The notes under the pieces: model-generated | Seen by the model: the letters and a program-made list of their open reading frames with translations, nothing else | Told to the model about the DNA's origin: nothing | Database searches by the model: none | Shown here: piece by piece, positions 51,799-61,837 of the stretch | Layout: each line of letters begins with the position of its first letter | How positions within the stretch are numbered: position 1 is the stretch's first letter | Source of the DNA: JAGMES01 sp023128035 | GTDB taxonomy: Bacteria; Bacillota; Halanaerobiia; DY22613 | Length of the DNA: 64,000 bases | Assembly: GCA_030627905.1 (NCBI GenBank) | Contig: DAOVRZ010000018.1 | Location: 1 to 64,000, forward strand | Reading direction: 5' to 3' | Made by a program: the position numbers and the translations under genes

Positions 51799-52386
51799 CT
51801 AATCTTCCCCCTTTCCAGGTACCTCATGACATCCCCGGCATCTGGCTTCATATACTTCCTTGGCTCCGACTAGAATAACTGGTTCATTATATTGAGCTGG
51901 TTCACCATTGATCAAACGTTGAGTGCGACTGGCTGGATTTCCACATTTGATGCAAATTGCATGAAGTTTATCAATATATTCTGCATAAGTTAAAAGTTTA
52001 GGCATTGGCCCGAAAGCCTCTCCTCGAAAATCTCGGTCTAACCCTGCAACGATAACCCTAATTCCATCGTTAGCCATTTGTTCACAAATATCCACAATTC
52101 TATCATCGAAAAATTGTATTTCATCAATCGCTACTACATCTATGTCTGGATTTAGCCTCTCAAGAATTTGATCTGGGTGATCTATAGAAATTGCTTCTAC
52201 CTGTTCTCCATTGTGGGAAACTACATTAGCCTTGTGATACCGATTATCAATCATCGGCTTGAAAACCTGTACTTCCTGCCTAGCAATTTTAGCACGACGA
52301 ATCCGTCGTATTAATTCTTCACTTTTCCCGCAATACATTGAACCGGTTATGGCTTCAATCCATCCCGTATTCTGTATCTTATACAA
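51799..52386 (-). CDS. tdk: Thymidine kinase
   Basis: Phosphorylates thymidine for DNA precursor salvage. About 195 residues from a TTG start (52384-52386), chosen because GAGGTGA lies 5 bases upstream within the longer frame. P-loop GSMYCGKSEELIRRI, catalytic AIDEIQFFDD, lasso region and a four-Cys zinc site (CIKCG...CRGC) are present. Stop is 1 base from the DUF1385 start. Confidence 0.95.
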   Translation of the reverse strand: MYKIQNTGWIEAITGSMYCGKSEELIRRIRRAKIARQEVQVFKPMIDNRYHKANVVSHNGEQVEAISIDHPDQILERLNPDIDVVAIDEIQFFDDRIVDICEQMANDGIRVIVAGLDRDFRGEAFGPMPKLLTYAEYIDKLHAICIKCGNPASRTQRLINGEPAQYNEPVILVGAKEVYEARCRGCHEVPGKGED

Positions 52387-52494
52387 TAGTTTCACCTCAC
52401 TTAGCAAAATTTATGAACAATTATTAGGACATAACATAATACACTTCGTTGTGAAATAGATATTTCCTGCCCAAAACTGACGGAAAAGTTTGCA

Positions 52495-52523
52495 AAAAAA
52501 AAACAGAGCACTAAGCTCTGTTT
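52495..52523 (-). terminator. Terminator of rpmE
   Basis: AAACAGAGC pairs with GCTCTGTTT around a short loop, followed on the minus strand by nine Ts. Directly after the rpmE stop. Confidence 0.9.
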
Positions 52524-52533
52524 TAAAAACGAA

Positions 52534-52737
52534 TTAAGATTCCATTCCAAATTTTTTGTTGAACTTCTCAACCCGACCACCAGCAGTCGCACGCTTGGTT
52601 TTGCCAGTATAGAAAGGATGACATTTTGAACAAATCTCGGTCTTAATACCATCTACTGTGCAAGAAAGTTCAAACTCCGCACCACAAATACAAGTAACCA
52701 TTTGCTTTTTAACTTCTGGATGAATTCCTTTTTTCAT
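52534..52737 (-). CDS. rpmE: 50S ribosomal protein L31, zinc-binding form
   Basis: 67 residues with the four-cysteine zinc ribbon (CICG and CSKCHPFYTGKTKRATAGGR), i.e. the C+ form used when zinc is adequate. Strong GAGAGAGGTG upstream. Typical Firmicutes position between rho and tdk. Confidence 0.97.
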   Translation of the reverse strand: MKKGIHPEVKKQMVTCICGAEFELSCTVDGIKTEICSKCHPFYTGKTKRATAGGRVEKFNKKFGMES

Positions 52738-52900
52738 TTTCTTTCACCTCTCTCTACAAAAAAATCTGTATGATATAACAATTACAATGTTGTAAAAACC
52801 CACTATAGTAATTTTTTGAACACAGTACAGCTTATATTATAACCCATCTTAAGGCAAGAATCAAGGATAATTTCAAACTCTTTGCCAACATTTGACCGGC

Positions 52901-54016
52901 TTATTTCTTAAGATAATTCAACGGATTTTGTGGCTTCCCATTAATCCTTATCTCAAAATGCAAATGAGGACCTGTCGAAACCCCAGTATTTCCAGACAGC
53001 GTAATAATCTCACCCTGATAAACATAATCATTTTTCTTCACAAGAAGCTTACTATTATGCCCATAACGAGTAACCGTCTTATCATCATGCTGAATATAGA
53101 CTGCTTTACCATATCCTGAAGCTGTAGCAGCAAAGATAATTTTACCTGACTTAGCCGCTTTAACAGGTGTACCAGTTGAAACTACAAGGTCAATTCCATT
53201 ATGCATTTTTCCCCAGCGCGATCCAAAAACTGAAGAAATCCGAGCACGAACTGGCCAGATAAAACCTTCTGAAAAACCTGATCTACATTCTAAATCCAAC
53301 GGAATTGCTTCTGGAATAACCAAAGTCTGACCAATCTTTAAATTAGATGATTTTAGATCATTAAAATTCATGATTTCTTTAGTTGCAATACCATAGAGAC
53401 GACTTATACTACTCAAAGTTTCATAGGGATTAACTTTATGTATTACACCTTTTTCACTTAAAATGTTAAGTTCCTGACCGACCTTAAGCTTATTAATATT
53501 AGTATCTTGTTGGTTGGCCCCAATAATGGTCTCAATATCAATTCCATACATTCTTGAAATATCCCAAAGACTTTCTCCTGATTTAACCTTATGAACAGAA
53601 ACCTTCACTCCTGCGGCTTTCAAAAGCGTTTTCTCACGTGAAGATTTTATATCAACCAATAGATTTTCAGGACGTGTATTAAGGATAGGAGATTCAATTA
53701 ATGTTAGATTAACAGAAGAATCTGTTTCACTAAAGGAATTGTTCAATAAAAATCCCAAATATTCATTTTTTTCAGCTAAGATTGGATTCTCACTGATATC
53801 TTGGTTTTCAGAATAAACGGTTTTGGAATTTACCTTCCAAATTTCTCTATCCTGTAAGATGGGATTTAATAAAATATCTTCAGTTAAACAAATCTTAGCC
53901 TCCTCAGGCGGTGTAATAGGTTCAGAAAATGAGTAGGTAATTGTAAAAAAAATAATTATAGCGAAAAGTAATACACCACCTAAAACCTCGCGTTTGGCTA
54001 AAGGAGAAAGGCGCAT
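52901..54016 (-). CDS. LysM-M23 cell-wall endopeptidase
   Basis: A 371-residue exported protein with an N-terminal membrane anchor (about 12-30), two LysM peptidoglycan-binding repeats (HKVKSGESLWDISRMYGIDI and HKVNPYETLSSISRLYGIAT), then an M23/LytM domain with the zinc ligands HNGIDLV and HLHFEIRI. It is expected to cut peptide crosslinks. Located 5 bases after rho in the same direction, so probably co-transcribed with it. The Ile-rich linker (about 35-125) is variable. Could act in vegetative growth or in sporulation. Confidence 0.9.
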   Translation of the reverse strand: MRLSPLAKREVLGGVLLFAIIIFFTITYSFSEPITPPEEAKICLTEDILLNPILQDREIWKVNSKTVYSENQDISENPILAEKNEYLGFLLNNSFSETDSSVNLTLIESPILNTRPENLLVDIKSSREKTLLKAAGVKVSVHKVKSGESLWDISRMYGIDIETIIGANQQDTNINKLKVGQELNILSEKGVIHKVNPYETLSSISRLYGIATKEIMNFNDLKSSNLKIGQTLVIPEAIPLDLECRSGFSEGFIWPVRARISSVFGSRWGKMHNGIDLVVSTGTPVKAAKSGKIIFAATASGYGKAVYIQHDDKTVTRYGHNSKLLVKKNDYVYQGEIITLSGNTGVSTGPHLHFEIRINGKPQNPLNYLKK

Positions 54017-54021
54017 TTATC

Positions 54022-55287
54022 TCACTCCGCTTTCGTCAAGAATTTTTCTAGAACATTCAAAAGTTCTTCGTTATTTGCTGTGCTTTTAATTTTTCGAATA
54101 AATGAGTTAAGTACTTTTGCTGAATCAGAATTACTAATAGCTTTTCTAAATTTCCACATAATCTTTAATTCTTCCTGTGTTAAAAGTAATTCCTCTTTCC
54201 GAGTGCCTGAGCGTCGAATATCAATCGCAGGAAAAATTCGCTGTTCCCCAATTCGGCGATCTAAATGTAGTTCCATATTACCTGTTCCTTTAAACTCTTC
54301 ATAAATTACCTCATCCATCCGACTTCCTGTTTCTACTAATGATGTAGCAATCACTGTTAAACTTCCACCCTCTTCTATATTACGAGCTGCACCAAAAAAG
54401 CGCTTAGGGTAATACATAGCAGTGGGATCTAATCCTCCAGATAAAGTTCTACCACTAGATGGAATTGTTAAATTATATGCCCTAGCCAGACGAGTAATGC
54501 TATCTAATAAAATTACTACATCATATTTATGTTCCACAAGACGTTTTGCCTTCTGTAAAACCAACTCAGCAACTTTTATATGATTCTCAGGTGGCTCATC
54601 AAAGGTCGATGCCACAACTTCTGCGTCAACAGATCTAATCATATCCGTAACTTCTTCTGGACGTTCATCTATTAAGATAACCATTAATTTAACTTCTGGA
54701 TGGTTTTGACGTATACTATTGGCAATCTTTTTTAGCAAAACTGTTTTCCCAGCTTTGGGAGGCGCAACAATCAAGCCACGCTGTCCAGCACCAATTGGTG
54801 CTACTAAATCAATTAATCTGGATGATATATCACGAGAATGGTTTTCTAGAGTAAGCCTTTTCTGAGGGTAAAGAGGAGTTAAATCTTCGAAGTGAGCACG
54901 TTCACGAGCAAATTCAGGATTTTGATAGTTAACTGCTTCCACACGTAGAAGAGCCAGATACTTTTCATTCTCCTTTGGCCGTCGAACCTGCCCCGAAACT
55001 ACATCACCATTTCTCATTTCAAATCGTTTAATCTGAGAAGAGGATATGTAAATATCATCAGGAGTAGGTACATACTTAGAAGGTCGTAAAAAACCATACC
55101 CCTCAGGTTGAATAATTTCTAAAACACCTTCAGCAAAAATCAACCCACCTTTTTCTGTCTCTGCCTTTAAAATATCAAAAATCAATTCTTTCTTCTTCAA
55201 TCGGGTATATTTTGATATACCCAAATTTTTCGCCAGTGCATGAAGTTCACTTATTGTCCTGACTTCTAATTCACTTATATTTAACAT
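54022..55287 (-). CDS. rho: Transcription termination factor Rho
   Basis: A 421-residue hexameric RNA helicase. N-terminal RNA-binding domain (GVLEIIQPEGYGFLRPSKY), Walker A APPKAGKTVLLKKIANSI, Walker B VVILLDSITRLARAYN, Q-loop/R-loop region SGGLDPTAMYYPKRFFGAAR are all present. No insertion domain. Despite rho, most operons here have clear intrinsic terminators. Confidence 0.97.
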   Translation of the reverse strand: MLNISELEVRTISELHALAKNLGISKYTRLKKKELIFDILKAETEKGGLIFAEGVLEIIQPEGYGFLRPSKYVPTPDDIYISSSQIKRFEMRNGDVVSGQVRRPKENEKYLALLRVEAVNYQNPEFARERAHFEDLTPLYPQKRLTLENHSRDISSRLIDLVAPIGAGQRGLIVAPPKAGKTVLLKKIANSIRQNHPEVKLMVILIDERPEEVTDMIRSVDAEVVASTFDEPPENHIKVAELVLQKAKRLVEHKYDVVILLDSITRLARAYNLTIPSSGRTLSGGLDPTAMYYPKRFFGAARNIEEGGSLTVIATSLVETGSRMDEVIYEEFKGTGNMELHLDRRIGEQRIFPAIDIRRSGTRKEELLLTQEELKIMWKFRKAISNSDSAKVLNSFIRKIKSTANNEELLNVLEKFLTKAE

Positions 55288-55416
55288 GATAAACCTCCTG
55301 AACTTAAAATCATTTATATCTATTTAGTATATCATTCTTATAACAAGACCGTCAATAAGAAGAAAAACTTGCTACCGTACTGCTTTCCATCATAACCATT
55401 TTGAGGTTTTATATAC

Positions 55417-55464
55417 CAAAAAAAGACTCTCTTAGTTTATTTCGACCAAAAACTAAAAGAATCC
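55417..55464 (-). terminator. Terminator of the his operon
   Basis: GATTCTTTTAGTTT pairs with AAACTAAGAGAGTC (two mismatches), with an 11-base loop and seven Ts after it on the minus strand. Lies just after hisIE. Confidence 0.8.
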
Positions 55465-55479
55465 TTTTCTAAAATAATT

Positions 55480-56124
55480 TTATTTTGATTTTGTTCGGTT
55501 AATGCGAAATCTATCCGCCAATTCCTCACCAATCTCATCTGGAATACATTCTTTTTCAACGGTAAGAACTGATAAATGATATATTAAATCAGCCATCTCG
55601 TTTATAAAATCTTCTTTTGACTGGTTTTTGGCAGTAATAATAACTTCAGCAGCCTCTTCTCCCACCTTTTTTAAAATTTTGTCCAACCCCTCCTTAAACA
55701 AATAATTAGTATAAGATCCTTCCACTGGCTTCATCCTTCGCTCCAAAATCCGTGTATATAAAGAATTTAAAATCATCTCCAATGAAACCCTAGAAGTATC
55801 TTCTATAATATGTTGAAAAAAACAACTTATCTCTCCAGTATGACACGCAGGGCCAGCAGGAATCACTTCCACCAAAATAGCATCCCCATCACAATCATAA
55901 GAAATAGCTTTGATTTTCTGTAAGTTACCCGAGGTCTCTCCTTTGTGCCAAAGCTCTTGACGACTCCTGCTGTAAAACCAGCATTCACCACTCTGAATGC
56001 TTTTATTTAGCGATTCTTGATTCATATAACCAAGCATCAAAACTTTTTTTGTTCGCCAATCCTGTACAATCGCAGGAATTAAACCGTTTTTATCAAACTT
56101 AAGCTTATCTAAATCTTTCATCAA
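55480..56124 (-). CDS. hisIE: Phosphoribosyl-AMP cyclohydrolase / phosphoribosyl-ATP pyrophosphatase
   Basis: Bifunctional enzyme of steps 2 and 3 of histidine synthesis. 214 residues: HisI domain (1-115; GECWFYSRSRQELWHKGETS, with Zn-binding Cys/Asp in YDCDGDAILVEVIPAGPACH) fused to HisE (120-214; KVGEEAAEVIITAKN). Last gene of the operon. Confidence 0.96.
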   Translation of the reverse strand: MMKDLDKLKFDKNGLIPAIVQDWRTKKVLMLGYMNQESLNKSIQSGECWFYSRSRQELWHKGETSGNLQKIKAISYDCDGDAILVEVIPAGPACHTGEISCFFQHIIEDTSRVSLEMILNSLYTRILERRMKPVEGSYTNYLFKEGLDKILKKVGEEAAEVIITAKNQSKEDFINEMADLIYHLSVLTVEKECIPDEIGEELADRFRINRTKSK

Positions 56125-56136
56125 TTAACATCCCTT

Positions 56137-56910
56137 TCATTCACTAATGATTCTTCGAACCAATACTCCTCTAGATTCTAACTCACTTTTCACTTCAGAA
56201 ATGGTTAGTTCTTTAAAATGAAAAATCGAAGCTGCCAAAGCCGCATCAGCCTGACCAACAGTCAATACCTCAACGAAATCTTCTAATGAACCTGCACCCC
56301 CAGAAGCAATCACAGGAATATTTACCTTACTAGCCACAGCTTGAAGCATTGGTAGATCAAATCCTGCTTTTGTTCCATCAGCATCAATACTGGTCAATAA
56401 AATCTCACCTGCACCTAAACTCTCAACTTTTGAAACCCAATCCAGCAAATCCATCCCTGTGTCCTGACGTCCTCCATGAGTATATACATTCCATCCTGTA
56501 CCATCTGAACGCTTTTTGCCATCTATAGCCACAACAATACACTGGGAGCCGAACATTTTTGCCCCAGTCCGAATCAGATCTGGATCTTTTACCGCTGCCG
56601 AATTAATGGCAACCTTATCCGCTCCAGCTCGAAGAATTTTTTTCATATCCTCAAGTTGGCGAATTCCTCCTCCTACCGTTAAAGGGATAAACACTTCTGC
56701 TGCCACTTCTTGAACCACCTGACAAATAGTCGCCCGTTCTTCCACTGTAGCTGTTATATCTAGAAAAACCAGTTCATCAGCACCCATCTCGTTATATCTT
56801 CTTGCTACTTCTACTGGATTTCCTGCATCCACTAAACCTACAAAGTTTACACCCTTTACTACTCTGCCATTTTTTACATCAAGACAGGGAATAATTCGTT
56901 TGGTTAACAT
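56137..56910 (-). CDS. hisF: Imidazole glycerol phosphate synthase, cyclase subunit
   Basis: Step 5 (with HisH). A 257-residue TIM barrel with two phosphate sites; catalytic Asp in IPCLDVKNGRVVKGVNF and in LLTSIDADGTKAGFD, plus the half-barrel landmarks PLTVGGGIRQLEDM and PVIASGGAGSLEDF. Follows hisA by 7 bases. Confidence 0.97.
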   Translation of the reverse strand: MLTKRIIPCLDVKNGRVVKGVNFVGLVDAGNPVEVARRYNEMGADELVFLDITATVEERATICQVVQEVAAEVFIPLTVGGGIRQLEDMKKILRAGADKVAINSAAVKDPDLIRTGAKMFGSQCIVVAIDGKKRSDGTGWNVYTHGGRQDTGMDLLDWVSKVESLGAGEILLTSIDADGTKAGFDLPMLQAVASKVNIPVIASGGAGSLEDFVEVLTVGQADAALAASIFHFKELTISEVKSELESRGVLVRRIISE

Positions 56911-56917
56911 TTTTTGA

Positions 56918-57634
56918 TCAACTCACTTTTGCCAGAATTTCTGAAAGAGATAAAACTCCCTTATATAAGGCTTGCCCAATAATCACTCCAGCAACTTTTA
57001 TTTCTTTTAATCGGTTCAAATCATCATAAGAGCTAACACCACCCGAAGCAATGATCTGAACCTCTTCAATTTGCATTAGTTTTTGTAAAGTAAATAAATC
57101 TGGGCCAGCCAACATCCCATCCCGACTAATATCAGTATAAAGAATCTGACTCACCCCATGATCAACCATTTTTTGAGCAAATGCCAATACTCCATATTCA
57201 CTCTCTTTTACCCATCCATGTGTAGCAACTCTGCCATCTTTAGCATCAATACCTACTACAATCCGATCTGCTCCGAATTGGTGTATAGCTTTTCCTATTA
57301 TAGCGGGATTCTCTAAAGCCAGGGTTCCCATAACCAGACGATCAATCCCTATCTCGAACCATTCTTCCATCTTTTTTAGTGAACGGATTCCCCCACCTAG
57401 TTGAATCTTTAATCCCGTATTCTCTTTGATCTTACATACAATCTCACCATTTATGCTCTCTCCATCCTTAGCACCATCTAAATCAACCATATGAAGCCAA
57501 CTCGCTCCAGATTTTTCAAACTCCTGAGCCTGGATTAAAGGATCATCAGCAAAAACTGTCTCATGAGCAAAATCTCCTTGTTGGAGTCGCACTACCCTTC
57601 CATTTTTCAGATCAATAGCAGGATAAATGATCAT
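56918..57634 (-). CDS. hisA: ProFAR isomerase HisA
   Basis: Step 4 isomerase. 238-residue TIM barrel: IYPAIDLKNGRVVRLQQGDF with the first catalytic Asp, QLGGGIRSLKKMEEW, and YTDISRDGMLAGPDLFTL with the second. The ATG overlaps the hisH stop by one base. A homologue of HisF encoded directly downstream, as is usual. Confidence 0.97.
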   Translation of the reverse strand: MIIYPAIDLKNGRVVRLQQGDFAHETVFADDPLIQAQEFEKSGASWLHMVDLDGAKDGESINGEIVCKIKENTGLKIQLGGGIRSLKKMEEWFEIGIDRLVMGTLALENPAIIGKAIHQFGADRIVVGIDAKDGRVATHGWVKESEYGVLAFAQKMVDHGVSQILYTDISRDGMLAGPDLFTLQKLMQIEEVQIIASGGVSSYDDLNRLKEIKVAGVIIGQALYKGVLSLSEILAKVS

Positions 57635-58233
57635 TATATCAGCTCCCCAAAATTTCTTAAAATCTTCAATCCTTCTTCTCCACTCTTTTCAGGATGGAAC
57701 TGAACTCCCATAATGTTATTCCGAGCAACAGCGACCGAGATTTCCTCACCATAAATTGCTGTCCCGATAACATCCTCTGTCATCCGATTCAGAACAAAAG
57801 AATGAACAAAATACATGTATGGCTCAGAAGAAAGACCCTGCCAGAGGGGATGATCAACTTTAAAATTAAGACGATTCCAACCCATATGAGGAATTTTGAC
57901 TCCATCTTTTAATCGTTTCACCTCACCTGCCAATAACCCCAAACCTTCTACTGGTTGATCCTCATAGCCCATTTCAAAGAACATCTGCATCCCTAAACAA
58001 ATTCCTAAAAAAGGTTTACCTTGATCTATAACATTTCGCATCTCATCTATTAATCCTGATTTATATAGATTTTCCATAGCCTTTGGAAAAGCACCCACTC
58101 CAGGTAAGATCAAACCATTTACTTTTTTAAATTCTTCAGGTTTTGTAATTAACTTAACAGAATAACCCAGATACTCCATCGCCTTATAGATACTTTTGAG
58201 ATTCCCCATTCCATAATCAATAATCCCAATCAT
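57634..58233 (-). CDS. hisH: Imidazole glycerol phosphate synthase, glutaminase subunit
   Basis: Class I amidotransferase that feeds ammonia to HisF. 199 residues; nucleophile Cys in PFLGICLGMQMFFE, and His/Glu in GVQFHPEKSGEEG. Oxyanion-strand glycines in LILPGVGAFPKA present. Coupled to hisA. Confidence 0.97.
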   Translation of the reverse strand: MIGIIDYGMGNLKSIYKAMEYLGYSVKLITKPEEFKKVNGLILPGVGAFPKAMENLYKSGLIDEMRNVIDQGKPFLGICLGMQMFFEMGYEDQPVEGLGLLAGEVKRLKDGVKIPHMGWNRLNFKVDHPLWQGLSSEPYMYFVHSFVLNRMTEDVIGTAIYGEEISVAVARNNIMGVQFHPEKSGEEGLKILRNFGELI

Positions 58234-58818
58234 TTATAGCACCCCTTTGGTTGAAGGAATTTGGCTTGAACCATTAAAAGAAACTGCCATCTTTAGGCTT
58301 TGGCCTAGAGCCTTAAAAATCGATTCTACCTGATGATGGGTATTCTTACCATGTAAAAGTTCAGCATGTAAAGTAATCCCTCCATTAAATATAAATCCTC
58401 GTAAAAATTCCTCCACCAATTCTGTAGGAAATTGACCAACTAGATCATTATTAAATGATAAATCTGCATAAAGATAAGGTCTACCACTAAAATCAACTAC
58501 AACTCTACTCAATGCATCATCCATTGGAACTAACGCATGACCATAGCGCTGAATTCCTCGGCCATCACCTAAGACTTTTTTTAAAGCCTTCCCAAGAACA
58601 ATCCCTACATCTTCAACAGTATGATGAAAATCTACGGCCAGATCACCATTGGCAATTATTTTCAAATCCAGACTCCCATGCTTAGCCACCTGAGCTAACA
58701 TATGATCAAAAAAGGGGATACCTGTTTGAATCTCATAGATACCTGAACCATCAATATCTAAGGAAATTTGAATTTGGGTTTCTGTAGTAGTGCGTTCTAT
58801 TTCACATTTGCGTTCCAT
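58234..58818 (-). CDS. hisB: Imidazoleglycerol-phosphate dehydratase
   Basis: Step 6; monofunctional 194-residue dehydratase (no fused histidinol phosphatase). Manganese-binding motifs FFDHMLAQVAKHGSLDL, DFHHTVEDVGIVLGKAL and NTHHQVESIFKALGQSL are intact. Overlaps the hisC end by 17 bases. The missing phosphatase step is supplied by the divergent gene at 63319. Confidence 0.97.
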   Translation of the reverse strand: MERKCEIERTTTETQIQISLDIDGSGIYEIQTGIPFFDHMLAQVAKHGSLDLKIIANGDLAVDFHHTVEDVGIVLGKALKKVLGDGRGIQRYGHALVPMDDALSRVVVDFSGRPYLYADLSFNNDLVGQFPTELVEEFLRGFIFNGGITLHAELLHGKNTHHQVESIFKALGQSLKMAVSFNGSSQIPSTKGVL

Positions 58819-59896
58819 TTTTTTCTCCCCTTTCTATAAAACTCAGAACTACACGACAAACTTGATCATTTTCCTCTGGCGTACCTACAGTAATCCGGAT
58901 CGCATCCTTGAAATCACCACTAAACTTTCTAATCTGAATACCAACTTCTTCAAAAGAGTTAGCCAATGCTGGTATATCTTTCCCACGGAGAAATAGAAAA
59001 TTAGCTTCAGATGGATACACATACCATCCATTGTGCTGTTCAAGAAGAGAACGTAAACGCTCCCGTTCTTCTAAAATCTTTTCTACACGTTCCCTTATTA
59101 AAGACTCATTATCTAAAATCACTTCCCCCATCATCTGAGAGATCGCGTTTACATTATAAGGTAAGATTACTTTTTTAACCTCCTGGATAAGAGGTTTATT
59201 TCCAACCAGATAACCCAACCTAATTCCTGCTAATCCAATAGCTTTCGAAAAGGTACGAGTAACACATAAATTAGGAAACTGGTCTAACATAGAAATTATA
59301 CTATCCTGGCAAAACTCACCATAAGCTTCGTCTACTACCAGAATTCCTTTAAACTCTTTAACGATCTCAGCTATTGTCAACAGAGGTATCTTACCTCCAG
59401 TAGGATTATTTGGAGAACAAAGAAAGATCATTTTTGGTTGAACCCGTTTTACCGCTTGCCAAAAATTATTTAAATCCAATGTACCATCCTCTTCTAATTG
59501 AAAACCAACCAAAATTCCACCACCGATTTTGGTAAACACCTTATACATAGAAAAGGTAGGCTGTAAACATAAAACTTTTTCATTTGGCTGAATGAAAGTC
59601 TGCACCAAGTGTTGCAAAACCTCATCTGATCCATTACCAACAAGTATTTGTTCTGCATTAATACCCTGACCAAGATAACTGGCAATCTTTTTTCGCAAAT
59701 TATTACAACCTGCATCAGGATATCGATTCAACTCCATCTGCAAGAGCCTTTCTGTAAATTTCTCCATTATCTCCAAAGGCATCTGGTATGGATTTTCGTT
59801 TCCATCCAAAATAATTTTTTTTGCCTCTTCTTTTGGTACTACCACATATGGCGTCAAATCTTTGATTTCATCTCTTACCAATTCTTTAATCATCAT
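58802..59896 (-). CDS. hisC: Histidinol-phosphate aminotransferase
   Basis: PLP-dependent step 7. 364 residues; PLP lysine in TRTFSKAIGLAGIRLGYLVG, cofactor contacts in LVGNGSDEVLQHLVQTF and CSPNNPTGG, DEAYGEF. Overlaps hisD by 11 bases. Confidence 0.96.
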   Translation of the reverse strand: MMIKELVRDEIKDLTPYVVVPKEEAKKIILDGNENPYQMPLEIMEKFTERLLQMELNRYPDAGCNNLRKKIASYLGQGINAEQILVGNGSDEVLQHLVQTFIQPNEKVLCLQPTFSMYKVFTKIGGGILVGFQLEEDGTLDLNNFWQAVKRVQPKMIFLCSPNNPTGGKIPLLTIAEIVKEFKGILVVDEAYGEFCQDSIISMLDQFPNLCVTRTFSKAIGLAGIRLGYLVGNKPLIQEVKKVILPYNVNAISQMMGEVILDNESLIRERVEKILEERERLRSLLEQHNGWYVYPSEANFLFLRGKDIPALANSFEEVGIQIRKFSGDFKDAIRITVGTPEENDQVCRVVLSFIERGEKNGTQM

Positions 59897-61202
59897 CCCT
59901 TACCTCACCATCTTCAAAACGAACCCGAATTGCATTTGCATGTCCTTCAAGACCTTCTTTTTCAGCTATTATGATAACCTGATCTTTCACTTCTTCTAAT
60001 GCTTCCTGGCTATATGAAAGATAACTAGAATATTTAAGATAATCTCTGACAGAAAGTGGTGAGAAAAAACGCGCTGTGCCATTGGTTGGTAAAACATGAT
60101 TTGGGCCAGCCATGTAATCACCCAAAGGCTCTGGAGAAAATTCACCAAGGAAAATGGCTCCTGCATTCTTAACTTTAGTCATCCACAAGAAAGGGTCAGA
60201 AACTGCTAATTCCAGATGTTCTGGAGCAATCTGATTAGCGATCTCTATGCCTTCTTCCAGACTGTCAACCAGTATGATCCTGCCGTATTTTTGTAAAGAT
60301 TGTTGAATAATTTTAAAACGAGGTAGACTCTTCATCTGTCTTTCAACCTCTTTTTGCACTTCTTCACCGATTTTTTTTGAAGATGTCACCAGTATAGCTG
60401 CTGCTAGCGGATCATGCTCAGCCTGACTTAATAAATCTGCTGCCACATAACGCGGAGAAGCAGTTTCATCCGCTATAATCAAAATTTCACTTGGACCTGC
60501 AATCATATCAATATCTACTTGACCATAAACCAACTGTTTAGCTAAAGAGACATAAATATTACCAGGGCCAACAATCTTATCAACTTTCGGAATTGTTTCT
60601 GTTCCATACGCAAGAGCCGCCACTGCCTGAGCTCCACCGACTTTATAAATTTTATCTACCCCAGCGATTTTAGCTGCTGCAAGTATGTATGGATTTACCT
60701 TACCTGTTAAGTCAGGAGGTGTCACCATCACCACTTCTTCAACACCTGCAACTTTCGCTGGAATCACAGTCATCAATACTGAAGATGGATAAGCAGCACT
60801 ACCCCCTGGTACATAAACACCAACACGTTGCAATGGTCTGCAGATTTGGCCCATAATAATGCCATTATCTTCATTCATACTCCATGAAGTCACTTTCTGA
60901 GCCTGATGGTATTTTAAAATTCGTTCCTTAGCGAGACTGATTGCATCCATAAACTTATCTTCTACCATTGAACACGCTTCATCGATCTCTTCTGATCTGA
61001 CTAATAAATTTTCTTTAGAAATATCTATGTGATCAAAACGTCGAGTATATTCTCGTACTGCCATATCTTTTGTGCATCGTACATTCTCAATAATTTTGAA
61101 TACCTGTTCACGATAAGGAGTTAAATCTTCAGAAGTACGATCTTCAATTAACTGCTGGATCTCTCTGATTCCATCCTCTCTGGCTTCTATCATTTTTATC
61201 AT
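59886..61202 (-). CDS. hisD: Histidinol dehydrogenase
   Basis: Final two oxidations to histidine, NAD- and Zn-dependent. 438 residues; IDMIAGPSEILIIADETA, LLSQAEHDPLAAAILVT (with a Zn ligand) and NHVLPTNGTARFFSPLSV are conserved. Its ATG overlaps the hisG stop (ATGA). Confidence 0.97.
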   Translation of the reverse strand: MIKMIEAREDGIREIQQLIEDRTSEDLTPYREQVFKIIENVRCTKDMAVREYTRRFDHIDISKENLLVRSEEIDEACSMVEDKFMDAISLAKERILKYHQAQKVTSWSMNEDNGIIMGQICRPLQRVGVYVPGGSAAYPSSVLMTVIPAKVAGVEEVVMVTPPDLTGKVNPYILAAAKIAGVDKIYKVGGAQAVAALAYGTETIPKVDKIVGPGNIYVSLAKQLVYGQVDIDMIAGPSEILIIADETASPRYVAADLLSQAEHDPLAAAILVTSSKKIGEEVQKEVERQMKSLPRFKIIQQSLQKYGRIILVDSLEEGIEIANQIAPEHLELAVSDPFLWMTKVKNAGAIFLGEFSPEPLGDYMAGPNHVLPTNGTARFFSPLSVRDYLKYSSYLSYSQEALEEVKDQVIIIAEKEGLEGHANAIRVRFEDGEVRDDD

Positions 61203-61837
61203 AATATTTCATCCCTCTCAATCTGAAATTTTACTCTTTCGATAATCTCTTTAATCTCTTCTCGTTTAGTCTTCATACTTACACGATTTACCACTAACCG
61301 AGCACTTAAAAAGCAAATTTCTTCATAAACTACCAATCCATTCTCTTTCAGTGTTCGTCCTGATTCCATAATATCTATAATACATTCTGCAAAATCAGTA
61401 AGAGGAGCCAATTCAATCGAACCAGTCAATTCTACTATCTCTACAGGCTCTCCCTTTCTTAAAAAATAGTCTCTTGCAAAATTAGGATATTTCGTTGCTA
61501 CTCTGCGATGCATATTTCCTGCATCTCGTCCTGGCAACCCTGCTAGCACAAACTTACATAGTCCAAATTTTAAATCTAACACCTCATATAAAGAACACCC
61601 TTTTTCCAAAAGAGTATCTTTTCCCACAATTCCCATATCTGCTGCACCATATTCTACATATATGGGTACATCAGAAGTTTTCACAAGAATCAATTCTAAT
61701 TGACCTTCACCTGCACTAAAGATCAGTTTCCGTGAAGTCCAAATATCTTCTGGAATTTGATACCCTGCTTTTTCTAATAGTGCTATTGCCTTATCGGCCA
61801 AACGTCCTTTAGCTAAAGCTATGCGAATCCCCTTCAT
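61199..61837 (-). CDS. hisG: ATP phosphoribosyltransferase, short form
   Basis: First enzyme of histidine synthesis. About 212 residues from ATG 61835-61837 (GGGAGG upstream; longer frame lies within hisZ). The short HisG lacks the C-terminal regulatory domain and depends on HisZ, the gene directly upstream, for activity and feedback control. Motifs: GIRIALAKGRLADKA, ADMGIVGKDTLLEKG, DIMESGRTLKENGL. Confidence 0.96.
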   Translation of the reverse strand: MKGIRIALAKGRLADKAIALLEKAGYQIPEDIWTSRKLIFSAGEGQLELILVKTSDVPIYVEYGAADMGIVGKDTLLEKGCSLYEVLDLKFGLCKFVLAGLPGRDAGNMHRRVATKYPNFARDYFLRKGEPVEIVELTGSIELAPLTDFAECIIDIMESGRTLKENGLVVYEEICFLSARLVVNRVSMKTKREEIKEIIERVKFQIERDEIL